A stretch of DNA of 64,000 nucleotides, taken from assembly GCA_028698585.1 (NCBI GenBank), contig JAQVWG010000009.1, positions 1 to 64,000 of the forward strand, read 5' to 3'. The first letter of the stretch is position 1. Each line of letters starts with the position of its first letter. Shown here in pieces: positions 54,643 through 63,892 of this stretch. Origin of the DNA: Clostridia bacterium (GTDB lineage Bacteria; Bacillota; Clostridia; Christensenellales; CAG-314). The translations under genes and the position numbers were made by a program. The notes beneath the pieces were generated by a model. The model did no database searches, was not told where the DNA came from, and saw nothing but the letters and a program-made list of their open reading frames with translations.

Positions 54643-55558
54643 TATTTTCCACCTCATAACCATATAATTCATCCTTACTGATGATACCGCTTGCTATTGC
54701 TAGGTCTATGGTGCGTTGAGCACGCAGTAATACTGGTCTGTCAATCATCTTGCCTTTAAGCGATATAACACCAGAACCCTTAGCAGTTGCCTCCTGCATT
54801 GCTCTTATTATATTGAGAGATTTTTCAATCTGTTGACTCTCAGGTGCAAAAATGTTATGCACAATCGGTATCTGCCGTGGATTGATAACCGATTTACCGT
54901 CGAATCCTAACTGCTTAATCAACTTGATTTCGTTAGCAAATCCCTCCATATCATTGAGGTCGGAGAATACTGTATCCAATGCGTCAATGCCTGCAGCTCT
55001 TGCAGCTACCACTATGGTCTGGCGAGCGAGTAAGAGTTCAATACCTTCCTTACTACGGTTAGTTTTGAGGTTAGCAGAGTAGTCCTCTGCTCCTAATGCA
55101 ATACCCATCATACGAGGGGATGCAGTGGCGATAGCATAGGCGTTGACAACACCCAGCGCAGACTCTATGGCAGCCATAATCAGTGTCGAACCGACTTCTC
55201 TGCCACATTCTCTCTCAACCCTAGTTATCTGTTCATCGCATTCTACGACATCCTGGGCAGTCTCAGTCTTGGGCATACGCACTACGTGTACTCCTGCTCT
55301 AACTACTGCCTCTATATCTTGCATGCCGTATGGGGTAGATAGTGGGTTAACACGCACTACCAACTCCGTGTTGCCATAATTGCATGACTTCAAAGCATTA
55401 TATACTAGCAGTCTAGCGGCGTCCTTCTGAGCAAGCGCAACGCTATCCTCTAGGTCCATCATAATAGAATCGGCACCATATATATGTGCATCTTGAATCA
55501 TACTGGGGTTATTACCAGGCGCGAACATCATAGTTCTGCGCAATCTATTCTTATTCAT
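54635..55558 (-). CDS. citE: Citrate lyase beta subunit
   Basis: A 307-residue TIM-barrel lyase subunit that cleaves citryl-ACP to acetyl-ACP and oxaloacetate. Opening LRRTMMFAPGNNPSMIQDA, MMDLEDSVA, RVNPL and ALGAEDYSANL with the Mg-binding acidic residues are visible. It starts 15 bases after citD. Confidence 0.96.
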   Translation of the reverse strand: MNKNRLRRTMMFAPGNNPSMIQDAHIYGADSIMMDLEDSVALAQKDAARLLVYNALKSCNYGNTELVVRVNPLSTPYGMQDIEAVVRAGVHVVRMPKTETAQDVVECDEQITRVERECGREVGSTLIMAAIESALGVVNAYAIATASPRMMGIALGAEDYSANLKTNRSKEGIELLLARQTIVVAARAAGIDALDTVFSDLNDMEGFANEIKLIKQLGFDGKSVINPRQIPIVHNIFAPESQQIEKSLNIIRAMQEATAKGSGVISLKGKMIDRPVLLRAQRTIDLAIASGIISKDELYGYEVENNG

Positions 55559-55573
55559 TATACACTTATCCTC

Positions 55574-55855
55574 CTAATCCCACTTGATGACTTCAGTGTC
55601 CATTGCGCGGTTCAAGACGGCATTGATTCTTGCCTTTACGGTGCAATCTCTGGCGCCCTTATCTACAACATTGACGCTGATTCCGTTTAAATCACGCTTG
55701 GCTATCTCATCTATAATGATTTGTTTGATTCGTTTGCCAAACTGTTGTGCTACGATACTGGTTAACTTGACATCGATTTTGTGCTCAATAATAGGAGATA
55801 CTTCTATATAAATATCTCCCGATTCCAGCGTGCCTGCTGATGCTGATTTCAACAT
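55574..55855 (-). CDS. citD: Citrate lyase acyl carrier protein (gamma subunit)
   Basis: A 93-residue carrier protein. The attachment serine is S12 in AGTLESGDIYIEV. It heads the operon, behind GGGAGAAAAG. CitX and CitG provide its CoA-derived arm, CitC acetylates it. Confidence 0.95.
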   Translation of the reverse strand: MLKSASAGTLESGDIYIEVSPIIEHKIDVKLTSIVAQQFGKRIKQIIIDEIAKRDLNGISVNVVDKGARDCTVKARINAVLNRAMDTEVIKWD

Positions 55856-55908
55856 TACTTTTCTCCCATTAAAAGAGTTGTATTTTTGCTTATTTCAAGC
55901 ATATAGAG

Positions 55909-55937
55909 ATTATAAACCATAACCAGAAGTAAAGCAA
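55909..55937 (-). promoter_or_regulatory. Promoter of the citrate operon
   Basis: On the minus strand TTGCTT (55937-55932), 17 bases, TATAAT (55914-55909), 53 bases before the citD start. It is probably the only strong promoter for citD through nfnB. Confidence 0.8.
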
Positions 55938-56033
55938 TACAAATGAGGAAAATTATTGCATTTTTCAACAATAATTCAACTTATGACGCAAATAGTGATG
56001 CGGGATTATTGCGCCCAACAGGTCGAAAGGTAA

Positions 56034-56070
56034 AAAAACACCTCCGCTCCATGATAGAATGAAGGTGCTG
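56034..56070 (-). terminator. Terminator of the cysteine desulfidase-family gene
   Basis: On the minus strand CACCTTC and GGAGGTG can pair around an imperfect stem, followed by TTTTTTT (56038-56032). It separates the upstream gene from the citrate operon promoter. Confidence 0.55.
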
Positions 56071-56132
56071 TAATGAATATATATTTTGCGCTATTGTTAG
56101 CCTAAACGCTTACACAATCTCAAATCAAGCAG

Positions 56133-57407
56133 TTAACATTTAGTCATAATCTCGAGTATTTCGCTGTCCGTCTGCTTCATTCCGCGGGCAATCTTGCTAA
56201 TGTTGGCAATGGTGCCATCCACTTGCGAGGATACTATACCGTCTCCTGAATCAAACTTCTTGTTGCATAGGCACATATTATAACCAAGTATGCCAGCTTC
56301 AACAGCTGTGGCAATTTTGGCTGCACACGAGGGTTTAGCACCGTCGCACACCATGCCTGACGCTATAGCCAGCGTATTAGTTATTGTCTGTGCTATCTGT
56401 CGATAGGTACATCCACGTAGATATGCAATTCCCGCTGCCGCGCCACATCCTGCCGACACTGCGCCACAGAATGCCGAGAGGCTACCTATACCTGTCTTCT
56501 GTTCTATAGTAACGAGGTTACTAACCACTAGTGCACGAATAAGTCTGTCCCTGTCAGCACCGATGTAATGAGCAAACTCGATAACGGGAATACTGGTTGT
56601 CATGCCCTGATTGCCACTGCCAGATACTATGATGACGGGCATTTCGCATCCGGACATTCTAGCGTCACTGCCTGCAGCGGCTGCAGCCTTAAGTCTTGTA
56701 TTGATATCGTTGCCGTACGTTGCCAATAGAACTTTGCCTACACTTGCGCCCCAGTCATTAGTCAATCCCTCTTTAGATATGGCACTGTTGCACTCAATCT
56801 GTCCCTCTATTGCAGGGGATACGTCATGTATATCTAGCGTATCGGCAAAATCCAGTATGTCATATACTGTTAAACTGCCTCTATCCGTCTGTTTGGTACC
56901 AGGCATTATATATTCGCCGGACTTATACAGCGTGTCATTATTGCGTTCAATCAATATGATGTTAGTGTGATAGCCCTCAATGACTACCCTTGCGCTGTCC
57001 TGCCCTTCATATACCGTTACGCTAATGTAGAACAATGCGCTGTTGCTAGCAACTCTAATCTCAACAGGACAGTCCTTGACATAACTGTCCAACTTGCGTA
57101 TATCACACTCGGTAACGCAGCCTAATACATTGAGCATGTTGTCAGCATTACCCAGTAGTATTCCGGCGAGCACAGCAGAGGCAATACCTTTATTTCCACC
57201 GCAGTTGGGCACTACTACACTCTTGGTATTCTTGATAATATTGCCCGATACCTCGACTATGCATCTGGAAGGAAGTCTGCCCAGAGTTGCCCTTGCTTTG
57301 GCAGAACAATATGCTATGGCAATCGGTTCTGTACACCCTGTTGCCGGAACTAACTCCTCTGTCAATATTTTACAGTAATTTATATAACAAAAATCCGTCT
57401 TTTTCAT
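56133..57407 (-). CDS. L-cysteine desulfidase / serine dehydratase alpha-like protein (UPF0597 family)
   Basis: A 424-residue protein of the YhaM/CyuA family. The opening EELVPATGCTEPIAIAYCSAKA and PNCGGNKGIASAVLAG, and later GSGNQGMTTSIPV, SAFCGAVSAGCGAAAG and CDGAKPSCAAKIA give the cysteines expected for a [4Fe-4S] cluster. The family degrades cysteine (to pyruvate, sulfide, ammonia), and some members are annotated as serine dehydratase subunits. Single gene; GAGG-type site ten bases before ATG. Confidence 0.9.
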   Translation of the reverse strand: MKKTDFCYINYCKILTEELVPATGCTEPIAIAYCSAKARATLGRLPSRCIVEVSGNIIKNTKSVVVPNCGGNKGIASAVLAGILLGNADNMLNVLGCVTECDIRKLDSYVKDCPVEIRVASNSALFYISVTVYEGQDSARVVIEGYHTNIILIERNNDTLYKSGEYIMPGTKQTDRGSLTVYDILDFADTLDIHDVSPAIEGQIECNSAISKEGLTNDWGASVGKVLLATYGNDINTRLKAAAAAGSDARMSGCEMPVIIVSGSGNQGMTTSIPVIEFAHYIGADRDRLIRALVVSNLVTIEQKTGIGSLSAFCGAVSAGCGAAAGIAYLRGCTYRQIAQTITNTLAIASGMVCDGAKPSCAAKIATAVEAGILGYNMCLCNKKFDSGDGIVSSQVDGTIANISKIARGMKQTDSEILEIMTKC

Positions 57408-57499
57408 GTTATTAATTATCCTCGTGCATGCAATATAATTCCCTAGGAGAGTCCAACAGTTTACGTTAGTGTTCTCCCCTAAGGTATATTATGACTGAG

Positions 57500-60394
57500 T
57501 TATATAAGTTTACCGAATAACTCTGCGTCCTTCTTGAGCACTTCTGCATTACCCAACACGCAAATGTATCCTTGAGCGATTACATCCTTAACTAGCTTGG
57601 CAAACTTGGCAATATCGCTAGGCTTAATATCAAATATCTGGTTGCGAGCCCTCTGCATATCGGCCTTAGATATATTACACAGATAGTTGGTAAGGGCATA
57701 AGTCCCAGCCCTCTCAGCCAGCAGTGGATAGTCTACTTCTTGGAAAGTGCCTATGATGTACTTGGTCATCTCTCTGTCACTTATCTTATAGGACTTGAGG
57801 TAGGACACAATTTCCTTGTACGCTTTTAACGTATTTTTGAGTTGTGGGTCACGGTAAGATACCAGCAGGAATGCTCCCGTTCTGCGTATGTCTATCATGC
57901 ACCCGTATGCACCGCCTTTAACCCTCACTGCATTCCACAGATAGTCGTTGGACAGAATAGTCTTAAGCACCTGTAATTTCCCGTTGTACTTGTGTCCTAA
58001 GTCGATATAGTTATATCCGGTTGCGACATACTGCACGTTGCTAGGTGTTAAGAAACCTTCGTTCTTCTTCTCGGCAACGAATGGCTTGAGAGCGCACTGA
58101 CTCTCTATGCTGTTAAGGTTGCCTATCATGTCGGCTATATATGGTGTGTATTTGGTCAACTCCTTCACTTTGCATGTGATATTGACTGTTAGGTTGCGTC
58201 TGCTGAACAGCATATGGGCTATCTCTTTAATCTTGACTATAATTCCGTCAATTCTGTTGTCGAAGTTGTCAATCAGTTGTTTAACAAAGTCGTAGTAGCC
58301 ATAATTGTTGGTCATCTCGGTGTAGTAGCCGGCTTGAGAATAATAAGATGATAAGCGTGACGCAGCAATACGGTGTCCTACGGCAGTCATATAGCGTTGC
58401 GAACGCACGAATACCATATTAAGTATCTGCTTGATACGTTGTTTGTCTGTATAGTCGGTAGCAGTCAGAATGTCTTGAAGTATCTCTAGCGCAGTTGGAG
58501 TCTTACTTGCAAGAGTCTTGAGTTGCACTTCGAAGAAATACTTGGTCTTGGAGATATCTTTACTGTCTGTATAGGTGGTCGTTGAATACTTAATGTCACC
58601 AGTATGAGTTAATATGTCGTTACTCAACTGTTCATACGAGCGATTACTCGTGGACATCTTGCCTAATAAATCCTTTAACAAACCCAAGTATGGCAAATCG
58701 TCACTATCAATGCAACAAGACTTGAACATCATATTGAGATATATTATACCTGATGTAAATGTGTTATGGTGCAGTAATGGTGAACCGGCAATCTCTGTCT
58801 CTTTAATGGCTAGATACTTTACTTTACGATCTATATCATCTAGCGATAACAGAGGTATAGTCTCTAATTGTTCTGGTGTGTCGGGCGTGTTCTGGCGTGC
58901 GAGCAGTTTATTAGTGTCATCTACAATCTGTTGTAATGCAGACTGGTCAAGACTGGCCCTATATTTAGCAAGTTTATCCTCTAGCGTCTTGCTCTGTGAT
59001 GCACCTAACCCCTTCTGTGGGTCTAAGAGTATGACTACATTATGATTATTCTTAACTAGATACTTGTCAAGGAGTTTCTCGAAATAGTCTTTTTTCGCTC
59101 CTGAGCGAAGTTTCTTAAGCAGTGTGTTGTACATCAATGGTTGCATCATATCTAGTCCATAAGTCCATGGTCCAATACATTGTAGACAATATTCCAGTCC
59201 CTTAGGATACCCACCATCGCCCTCACGCAGTTTGAACTCTGTGGAGTTAAGGCATGCTTCGATTAGGTTCTTATCTAATCCTTTAGATAGCTCAACAAGG
59301 GTGGAGGTGATAATGTCTTGAACTCTCTGCTTATTCTCCTTCTTGACATTAGATACAAGTATGGTAAATGCAGGTTGTTTGAGCCAACTGTTGTTATTGC
59401 AAGTGACATTGCCACATAGACCTTCTTTGAGCAGGGCTTGTTTTAACGGCGATGCGTCGGTATTAACTAACACGTCTGCTAGTATGTCAAGGCCGAGGTT
59501 AAGTAAACTATCATTTTGTTTAATCAACCATCTCTGTAGCACGTAGGTTTTGCCCTCTTCATCATCGGTGTCTGCTATAGCGTACGTTTGGGTTATTACC
59601 TTGGACTTGCGAATGGGTTTAGTGTCAGTAATCAATGCATAACTAACGTCCAGTTGACTGTACTTGGATAAGAACTGTTCATCCATGGCTTTGGTAATCT
59701 TATTGATATCGCAGTCGCCATATACGAATGTGCAACTGTTAGATGGGTGATAATATCTCTTGTGGAAATCACAGAATGCTTGATATGTAAGGGTGGGTAT
59801 AGCCTCTGGCCAACCGCCCGAACTATAATGATAACAGTTATCATATAATGCTCTGTCTGCATAGAAGTCAATCAGTCTCTCTGGACTCGAGTATGCACCC
59901 TTCATTTCACTATACACAACTCCGTTAAGTGTCAATGGGTCAGTTGGCTGTTCTAGATGATAGTGCCAGCCCTCTTGTTCGAATATCTGTTTAATAGAAT
60001 GAATACTGGGATTGAACACTGCGTCGAGATAGATATCCATTATATTCATATAGTCTTGTTCGTTACGACTAGCGAACGGATATATCGTAATATCTGCAGA
60101 TGTCATTGCATTAAGGAATGTATTGAGAGAGCCTTTCAATAGTTCTACGAACGGTTCCTTGACTGGATACTTGTCAGAGCCACACAATACGCTGTGTTCA
60201 ATAATATGTGGCACGCCTGTATCGTCTGTTGGTGGCGTCCTGAAACCAATGCTGAATACCTTATTGTCATCATCGTTGGCTAGATGAATTAGGGTGGCGC
60301 CAGTCTTGGCGTGAATGTAGTGGTAACCAATAGCATTGATTTCCTTGATTGGTCGCGAACTCTGCAATACGAATCCGTTGAGTTTGTCTGTCAT
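57500..60394 (-). CDS. M16C family zinc metallopeptidase (PreP-like)
   Basis: A 964-residue peptidase of the pitrilysin/insulinase clan, C subfamily, which includes presequence protease. The inverted zinc motif HIIEH lies at 63-67 (H63, E66, H67), with a distal glutamate expected in the region near 135-150. Length and four-domain layout are as usual. No signal peptide is seen, so it probably degrades peptides in the cytoplasm. Start has AAGGAG six bases upstream. Confidence 0.94.
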   Translation of the reverse strand: MTDKLNGFVLQSSRPIKEINAIGYHYIHAKTGATLIHLANDDDNKVFSIGFRTPPTDDTGVPHIIEHSVLCGSDKYPVKEPFVELLKGSLNTFLNAMTSADITIYPFASRNEQDYMNIMDIYLDAVFNPSIHSIKQIFEQEGWHYHLEQPTDPLTLNGVVYSEMKGAYSSPERLIDFYADRALYDNCYHYSSGGWPEAIPTLTYQAFCDFHKRYYHPSNSCTFVYGDCDINKITKAMDEQFLSKYSQLDVSYALITDTKPIRKSKVITQTYAIADTDDEEGKTYVLQRWLIKQNDSLLNLGLDILADVLVNTDASPLKQALLKEGLCGNVTCNNNSWLKQPAFTILVSNVKKENKQRVQDIITSTLVELSKGLDKNLIEACLNSTEFKLREGDGGYPKGLEYCLQCIGPWTYGLDMMQPLMYNTLLKKLRSGAKKDYFEKLLDKYLVKNNHNVVILLDPQKGLGASQSKTLEDKLAKYRASLDQSALQQIVDDTNKLLARQNTPDTPEQLETIPLLSLDDIDRKVKYLAIKETEIAGSPLLHHNTFTSGIIYLNMMFKSCCIDSDDLPYLGLLKDLLGKMSTSNRSYEQLSNDILTHTGDIKYSTTTYTDSKDISKTKYFFEVQLKTLASKTPTALEILQDILTATDYTDKQRIKQILNMVFVRSQRYMTAVGHRIAASRLSSYYSQAGYYTEMTNNYGYYDFVKQLIDNFDNRIDGIIVKIKEIAHMLFSRRNLTVNITCKVKELTKYTPYIADMIGNLNSIESQCALKPFVAEKKNEGFLTPSNVQYVATGYNYIDLGHKYNGKLQVLKTILSNDYLWNAVRVKGGAYGCMIDIRRTGAFLLVSYRDPQLKNTLKAYKEIVSYLKSYKISDREMTKYIIGTFQEVDYPLLAERAGTYALTNYLCNISKADMQRARNQIFDIKPSDIAKFAKLVKDVIAQGYICVLGNAEVLKKDAELFGKLI

Positions 60395-61099
60395 AATTGT
60401 CTCCTTAGATATATTAAGTTTTTCAAAATTAAACTACTTTGAGGTCAAAAGTACCAATTTGAAGCACACCAATTATAACCCCTCATAATACCGTTGTCAA
60501 TACACTACAGTAAAATGCATTTGATTTATTATTCCTTATGACCGTAATCCGTTATAATATGAATCAATACACCTAGATTAAAGTCTACTAATTATCAGTT
60601 ATCACATTGTTACGGCACTACTAATGCATAGATACAGCATATTTGCCATACCACTCCAATGTGCATTGTGATATCACATAAATAAACATAATTATACTAA
60701 TGTTGCCAATACACTTGATGACGATAAAAATCTAACAATCGCTGCAAATATATTGCTTTTTGAGCCATTGTGAGTTATAATATCACAGCAGTTAAGCTAT
60801 TAAGTGGATAAGACGTATTGAGCGCAGTCAATCAATTATTCGAATTAAGTAATTGCCGTGCCACAAGATAGTAAGTTAAGACCAACAAAGTGGCAGAGTA
60901 AGGGTAAGATTCAGTACCACTATTGTACCCTATCGCTAGCCAATACGTATGGTATGGTATGATTGCACAGGCTAGAGTTAGCATATTGACAAGAAATAAC
61001 CGATTGCACTCGAACTAACGAGATATTAGCTACTTGATATACACCGCACTGGTTGAGTGGACTAATCAATCTAATTGTCCACTACACCCAATGTAAGTA
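60395..61099. other. Intergenic stretch before the repeat/tRNA zone
   Basis: No gene is recognised. A small hairpin AGTGGAC (61056-61062) and GTCCACT (61077-61083) is present. The composition resembles the core region. Confidence 0.6.
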
Positions 61100-61145
61100 A
61101 CTTAACATACGCTCTCTTAGCTAAATGGATATTATAAGCGCTTCC
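61100..61145 (+). repeat. 46-base direct repeat, copy 1 (tRNA 5'-half-like)
   Basis: Matches 61266-61311 at 44 of 46 positions. From GCTCTCTTAG onward it reads like the acceptor, D-arm part of a tRNA (GCTAAATGGATA), but no anticodon arm or 3' half follows. Probably derived from a tRNA gene. Confidence 0.8.
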
Positions 61146-61229
61146 CTTGAGGTTAGTTGTGGGTTCGTAGCCGAGCAGGGGTGCGTGAGCCCTGCGACAC
61201 CAACACGCTAGTGTTGTCCCGCAATATCC
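61127..61229 (+). ncRNA. Possible structured RNA between the two repeats
   Basis: GGATATT (61127-61133) can pair with AATATCC (61223-61229). Inside lie hairpins GCAGGG/CCCTGC (61175-61195) and CAACAC/GTGTTG with loop GCTA (61201-61216). This multi-branch layout is more ordered than expected by chance, but fits no RNA family that I recognise. It may be an RNA or merely the structured end of a mobile element. Confidence 0.3.
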
Positions 61230-61265
61230 ACTTCTCTCTGTGGGGAGCGAACGGGATAAATTACA

Positions 61266-61311
61266 ACTTAATATACGCTCTCTTAGCTAAATGGATATTA
61301 TTAGCGCTTCC
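61266..61311 (+). repeat. 46-base direct repeat, copy 2
   Basis: Second copy of the tRNA-like repeat, two mismatches from copy 1. It is followed by GAGGGAAAC; about 120 bases later AAGGGAAAC appears just before a T-arm-like GTTCGATT segment (61452-61460), as if an insertion had split a tRNA gene. Confidence 0.8.
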
Positions 61312-61481
61312 TGAGGGAAACCTCTAAAAAATAAGGGCGAAAAAAGCCTTAGTAACAAGGGATTTTTGGCACTCCCGATACCTACGAAAATGAAAATGGT
61401 ACCTTTTGGCACTTTTTGGGTTTTTTTCGTGCAACTAAGGGAAACACATGTGTTCGATTGGTACCTTATATAACTGAATAT

Positions 61482-61556
61482 GCTCCTGTAGTTAAATGGA
61501 TATAACATGTCCCTCCTAAGGACAAGTTCTGGGTTCGATTCCCGGTAGGAGTGCCA
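61482..61556 (+). tRNA. tRNA-Arg (anticodon CCT)
   Basis: Acceptor GCTCCTG pairs with TAGGAGT using two G-T pairs. The D arm is GTTAAATGGATATAAC, the anticodon stem TGTCC/GGACA has loop CTCCTAA (anticodon CCT), and the T stem CTGGG/CCCGG has loop TTCGATT. Discriminator G and CCA are encoded. A terminator follows. Confidence 0.92.
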
Positions 61557-61566
61557 CATTAAGTAT

Positions 61567-61595
61567 AAGTCACCCAATTAGGGTGACTTTTTTCT
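61567..61595 (+). terminator. Terminator of tRNA-Arg
   Basis: AAGTCACCC (61567-61575), loop AATTA, GGGTGACTT (61581-61589), then T. Confidence 0.9.
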
Positions 61596-62133
61596 TGCTA
61601 TTATACCAAACAAGCCCTCTGTATGCTTTGTGTTGGCTTTTCTTTCTCTCTTGGTTGCTTCCTTCGAAATAGTTCCTGTCAGCTGGCACATGCCAACTGT
61701 CTGGGTCACTATTTTGCTTTTGACACTTTATTGGAATATCTTTTCTACTTTCGTTTATATACTTGACTTATCTCAAAACCCATTGCATTTATCTGGTATG
61801 CTAATTCCAAGATTAAAACACATACCAAGTGTATTCACACTGTTTAAGAGCCGAGATGAAGAAACTGCCCTCAGGAAGTGCTTTGTGCATACCTTAATAA
61901 AGAAAAGGGTAATTACTGCCCAGTAATAGCAACCGAAATATCGTCGACCTTGATGAATTAATCGAGGTCTTAACACGCCCAACAATGCTGTTCGTGAGCA
62001 ATCCCCACAAGAGCATAATGAACTGTGTTCCATAAGTGAAGTAGTAGCACTGTTTAGAACGCAGATAGGGAAACAGTTATGCGTAAACCGTTACTCCGTT
62101 CTATGAGCTAGGAAGGTAATTTGCAGTTATTTT
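61596..62133. other. Non-coding or decayed stretch after tRNA-Arg
   Basis: A 98-codon frame (61630-61926) has no ribosome binding site and reads unlike a folded protein. Short coding-like bits (for example SISEVVALFRTQIG at about 62030-62072) lie in a frame broken by stops. I take this as a decayed gene, identity unknown. Confidence 0.5.
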
Positions 62134-63003
62134 CTAGATAACCTTTTTACCCCAAACCTCGCTGTAGCCAACAGTTTGGTAGCCTATGGCGGTATAAAAA
62201 TCTCCCGAGCCGCCCGTTATGTGATTACACCCTAAGGGAGTGGTACGACGGATAAGCTCGGCTATTGCCGCAGCTGCAATACCTTTTTTGCGGTGCAGGG
62301 GATGCACGCAAAGCGGCTCTAAGTAAGCGAGCTTATTATCGGGCACTACCCATATGCCTGCATAACAAACGTAGTTGCCGTCATTATCTACCACAATACA
62401 GCACAAGTCGGATCGGAAATTAGGCGTTACGCTCATGTGGATTCTGAAGTCCAAATCACCATCCGGCTCCCCCTCGTGGTCGAAGCCATAATGCAAGCAT
62501 ACGTCTAGCTTAGCTATATCTATTAGCTCTGTTACATTGTCAAGGAAGCGGTATCCGCAGGGCAGAGAATAATTTATGCATTTGCCGTAGCTGAAAACTT
62601 TTTCGGGATATTTGCCCAGCAGGGAATATCCTCCTTGCTTGGCAAGAGCAATAAATTGCGTTTGTCCGCTTGATAAATTCAAGCATAGTTTGTTTTCCTT
62701 GTCGCATAGTTGCGTTTCGGCGTATATTAACATTTCTTCGGCAAGAGCAGAATACTGCGGATCAAGAATAAAAAACGCCTCGCCAAGCTGAGTTTCGTAG
62801 GTTGCTACACCAACTAATTCGCCGTCGTCCTCCCAAAGACCTATACGGTGGAAGTTAAGCACGTCAGCGTCGCCGGAGGACTGTCCGTATTCCCAATAGG
62901 GTGCACATATTCCGTTATCGCCCGCTATGGTATAACACTTAACACACAAATTATATACCTTAGAAAAATCGCTTAAAAAACAATATCTGCGAAACTTTAC
63001 CAT
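62134..63003 (-). CDS. GNAT family N-acetyltransferase
   Basis: A 289-residue acetyltransferase. The C-terminal half has the acetyl-CoA site LEPLCVHPLHRKKGIAAAAI and the closing GSGDFYTAIGYQTV, standard GNAT motifs A and B. The N-terminal half looks like a second, more diverged GNAT fold (GELVGVATYE). Substrate unknown. Start ATG 63003 follows GAGGAGAGG. Codon use is richer in G and C at third positions than in neighbours, which suggests transfer. Confidence 0.88.
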   Translation of the reverse strand: MVKFRRYCFLSDFSKVYNLCVKCYTIAGDNGICAPYWEYGQSSGDADVLNFHRIGLWEDDGELVGVATYETQLGEAFFILDPQYSALAEEMLIYAETQLCDKENKLCLNLSSGQTQFIALAKQGGYSLLGKYPEKVFSYGKCINYSLPCGYRFLDNVTELIDIAKLDVCLHYGFDHEGEPDGDLDFRIHMSVTPNFRSDLCCIVVDNDGNYVCYAGIWVVPDNKLAYLEPLCVHPLHRKKGIAAAAIAELIRRTTPLGCNHITGGSGDFYTAIGYQTVGYSEVWGKKVI

Positions 63004-63638
63004 AATCCTCTCCTCAACAATGTGAAGTATTTGCATGTTGCCACACAGGGGCAGAATTGATTGTCGCTTTTATACCCGCTGTAATTTGCTTGCGCTACAC
63101 AGGGATAATTCTGCATTGGCTATACCTCTGCTTTTGTTTTTAGTAAACCTATGTTAAAAATTATATCACAATTAAGACACTGAGCCAATCCCGCCAGCAA
63201 GGTTAAACAGAAAAGACATACCAATAGCCAATATGCTTTTTATTTTTCTACTGGTATTGCAGTATTTGGCTTGAAAAGAGCTTTGCCGTAACACTACGCG
63301 TTTGGAATTAAGATAACTTTCCCGAATAAGGATAGTTATGCACTTCTTGTCTGTGTCGTAATCCAGTTTGAAACATTATATGCTTTGTGTAAGTGTTGAG
63401 TGTTAAGACTGGAAACGGTAACCAGTTACACAGGCTCTTACATAATACTGAGAAAGAATACCTAGTGCGAACTCCTCATGCATTGTGTACACGAAAGCTG
63501 TTATCTTTTGTTTGTCTCCTTATACAGGTTTAAAAATTACCTCTATTTCACTCTTGCAGTAGTAGATTGGATAACCTTCATATCTGTCAAGACGAGCTTC
63601 GTCTGGTAGATTTATGTGATATTTTTTATTTTCTTTTT
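63004..63638. other. Intergenic stretch without recognisable gene
   Basis: Nothing I can support as coding or RNA. It may contain decayed sequence. Confidence 0.5.
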
Positions 63639-63683
63639 GAGGGGTTTTCGCACAAAAGATATGTGAAAATCCCTTTTATTTTT
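63639..63683 (+). terminator. Hairpin terminator
   Basis: AGGGGTTTTCGCACA pairs imperfectly with TGTGAAAATCCCT, followed by TTTATTTTT. What transcript it ends is unclear, since no gene lies directly upstream on this strand. Confidence 0.65.
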
Positions 63684-63694
63684 CCCGGAAGATA

Positions 63695-63723
63695 TTGACG
63701 AACACGCCTCTTTATGGTATACT
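63695..63723 (+). promoter_or_regulatory. Promoter of the last lipoprotein gene
   Basis: TTGACG (63695-63700), 17 bases, TATACT (63718-63723). The leader to the start codon is about 165 bases long and AT-rich. Confidence 0.8.
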
Positions 63724-63892
63724 TTGCACATATAATTATAACCAGATGCCTTGAAATAGAATTGTTACATACACTTTTTAGGCTTCTTCCATCTTTGGTA
63801 AACTAATTAGCGTGTAAATAACCAATGCCATTAGCTAATTAGCTACATTCCTTTGCGTAGTGTAAACTCACTCATCAAAAAAGGAGACTATA

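Noticed and set aside
61630-61926. 98-codon gene after tRNA-Arg
   Set aside because: No ribosome binding site, odd composition and no protein-like pattern; the neighbouring frames are broken.
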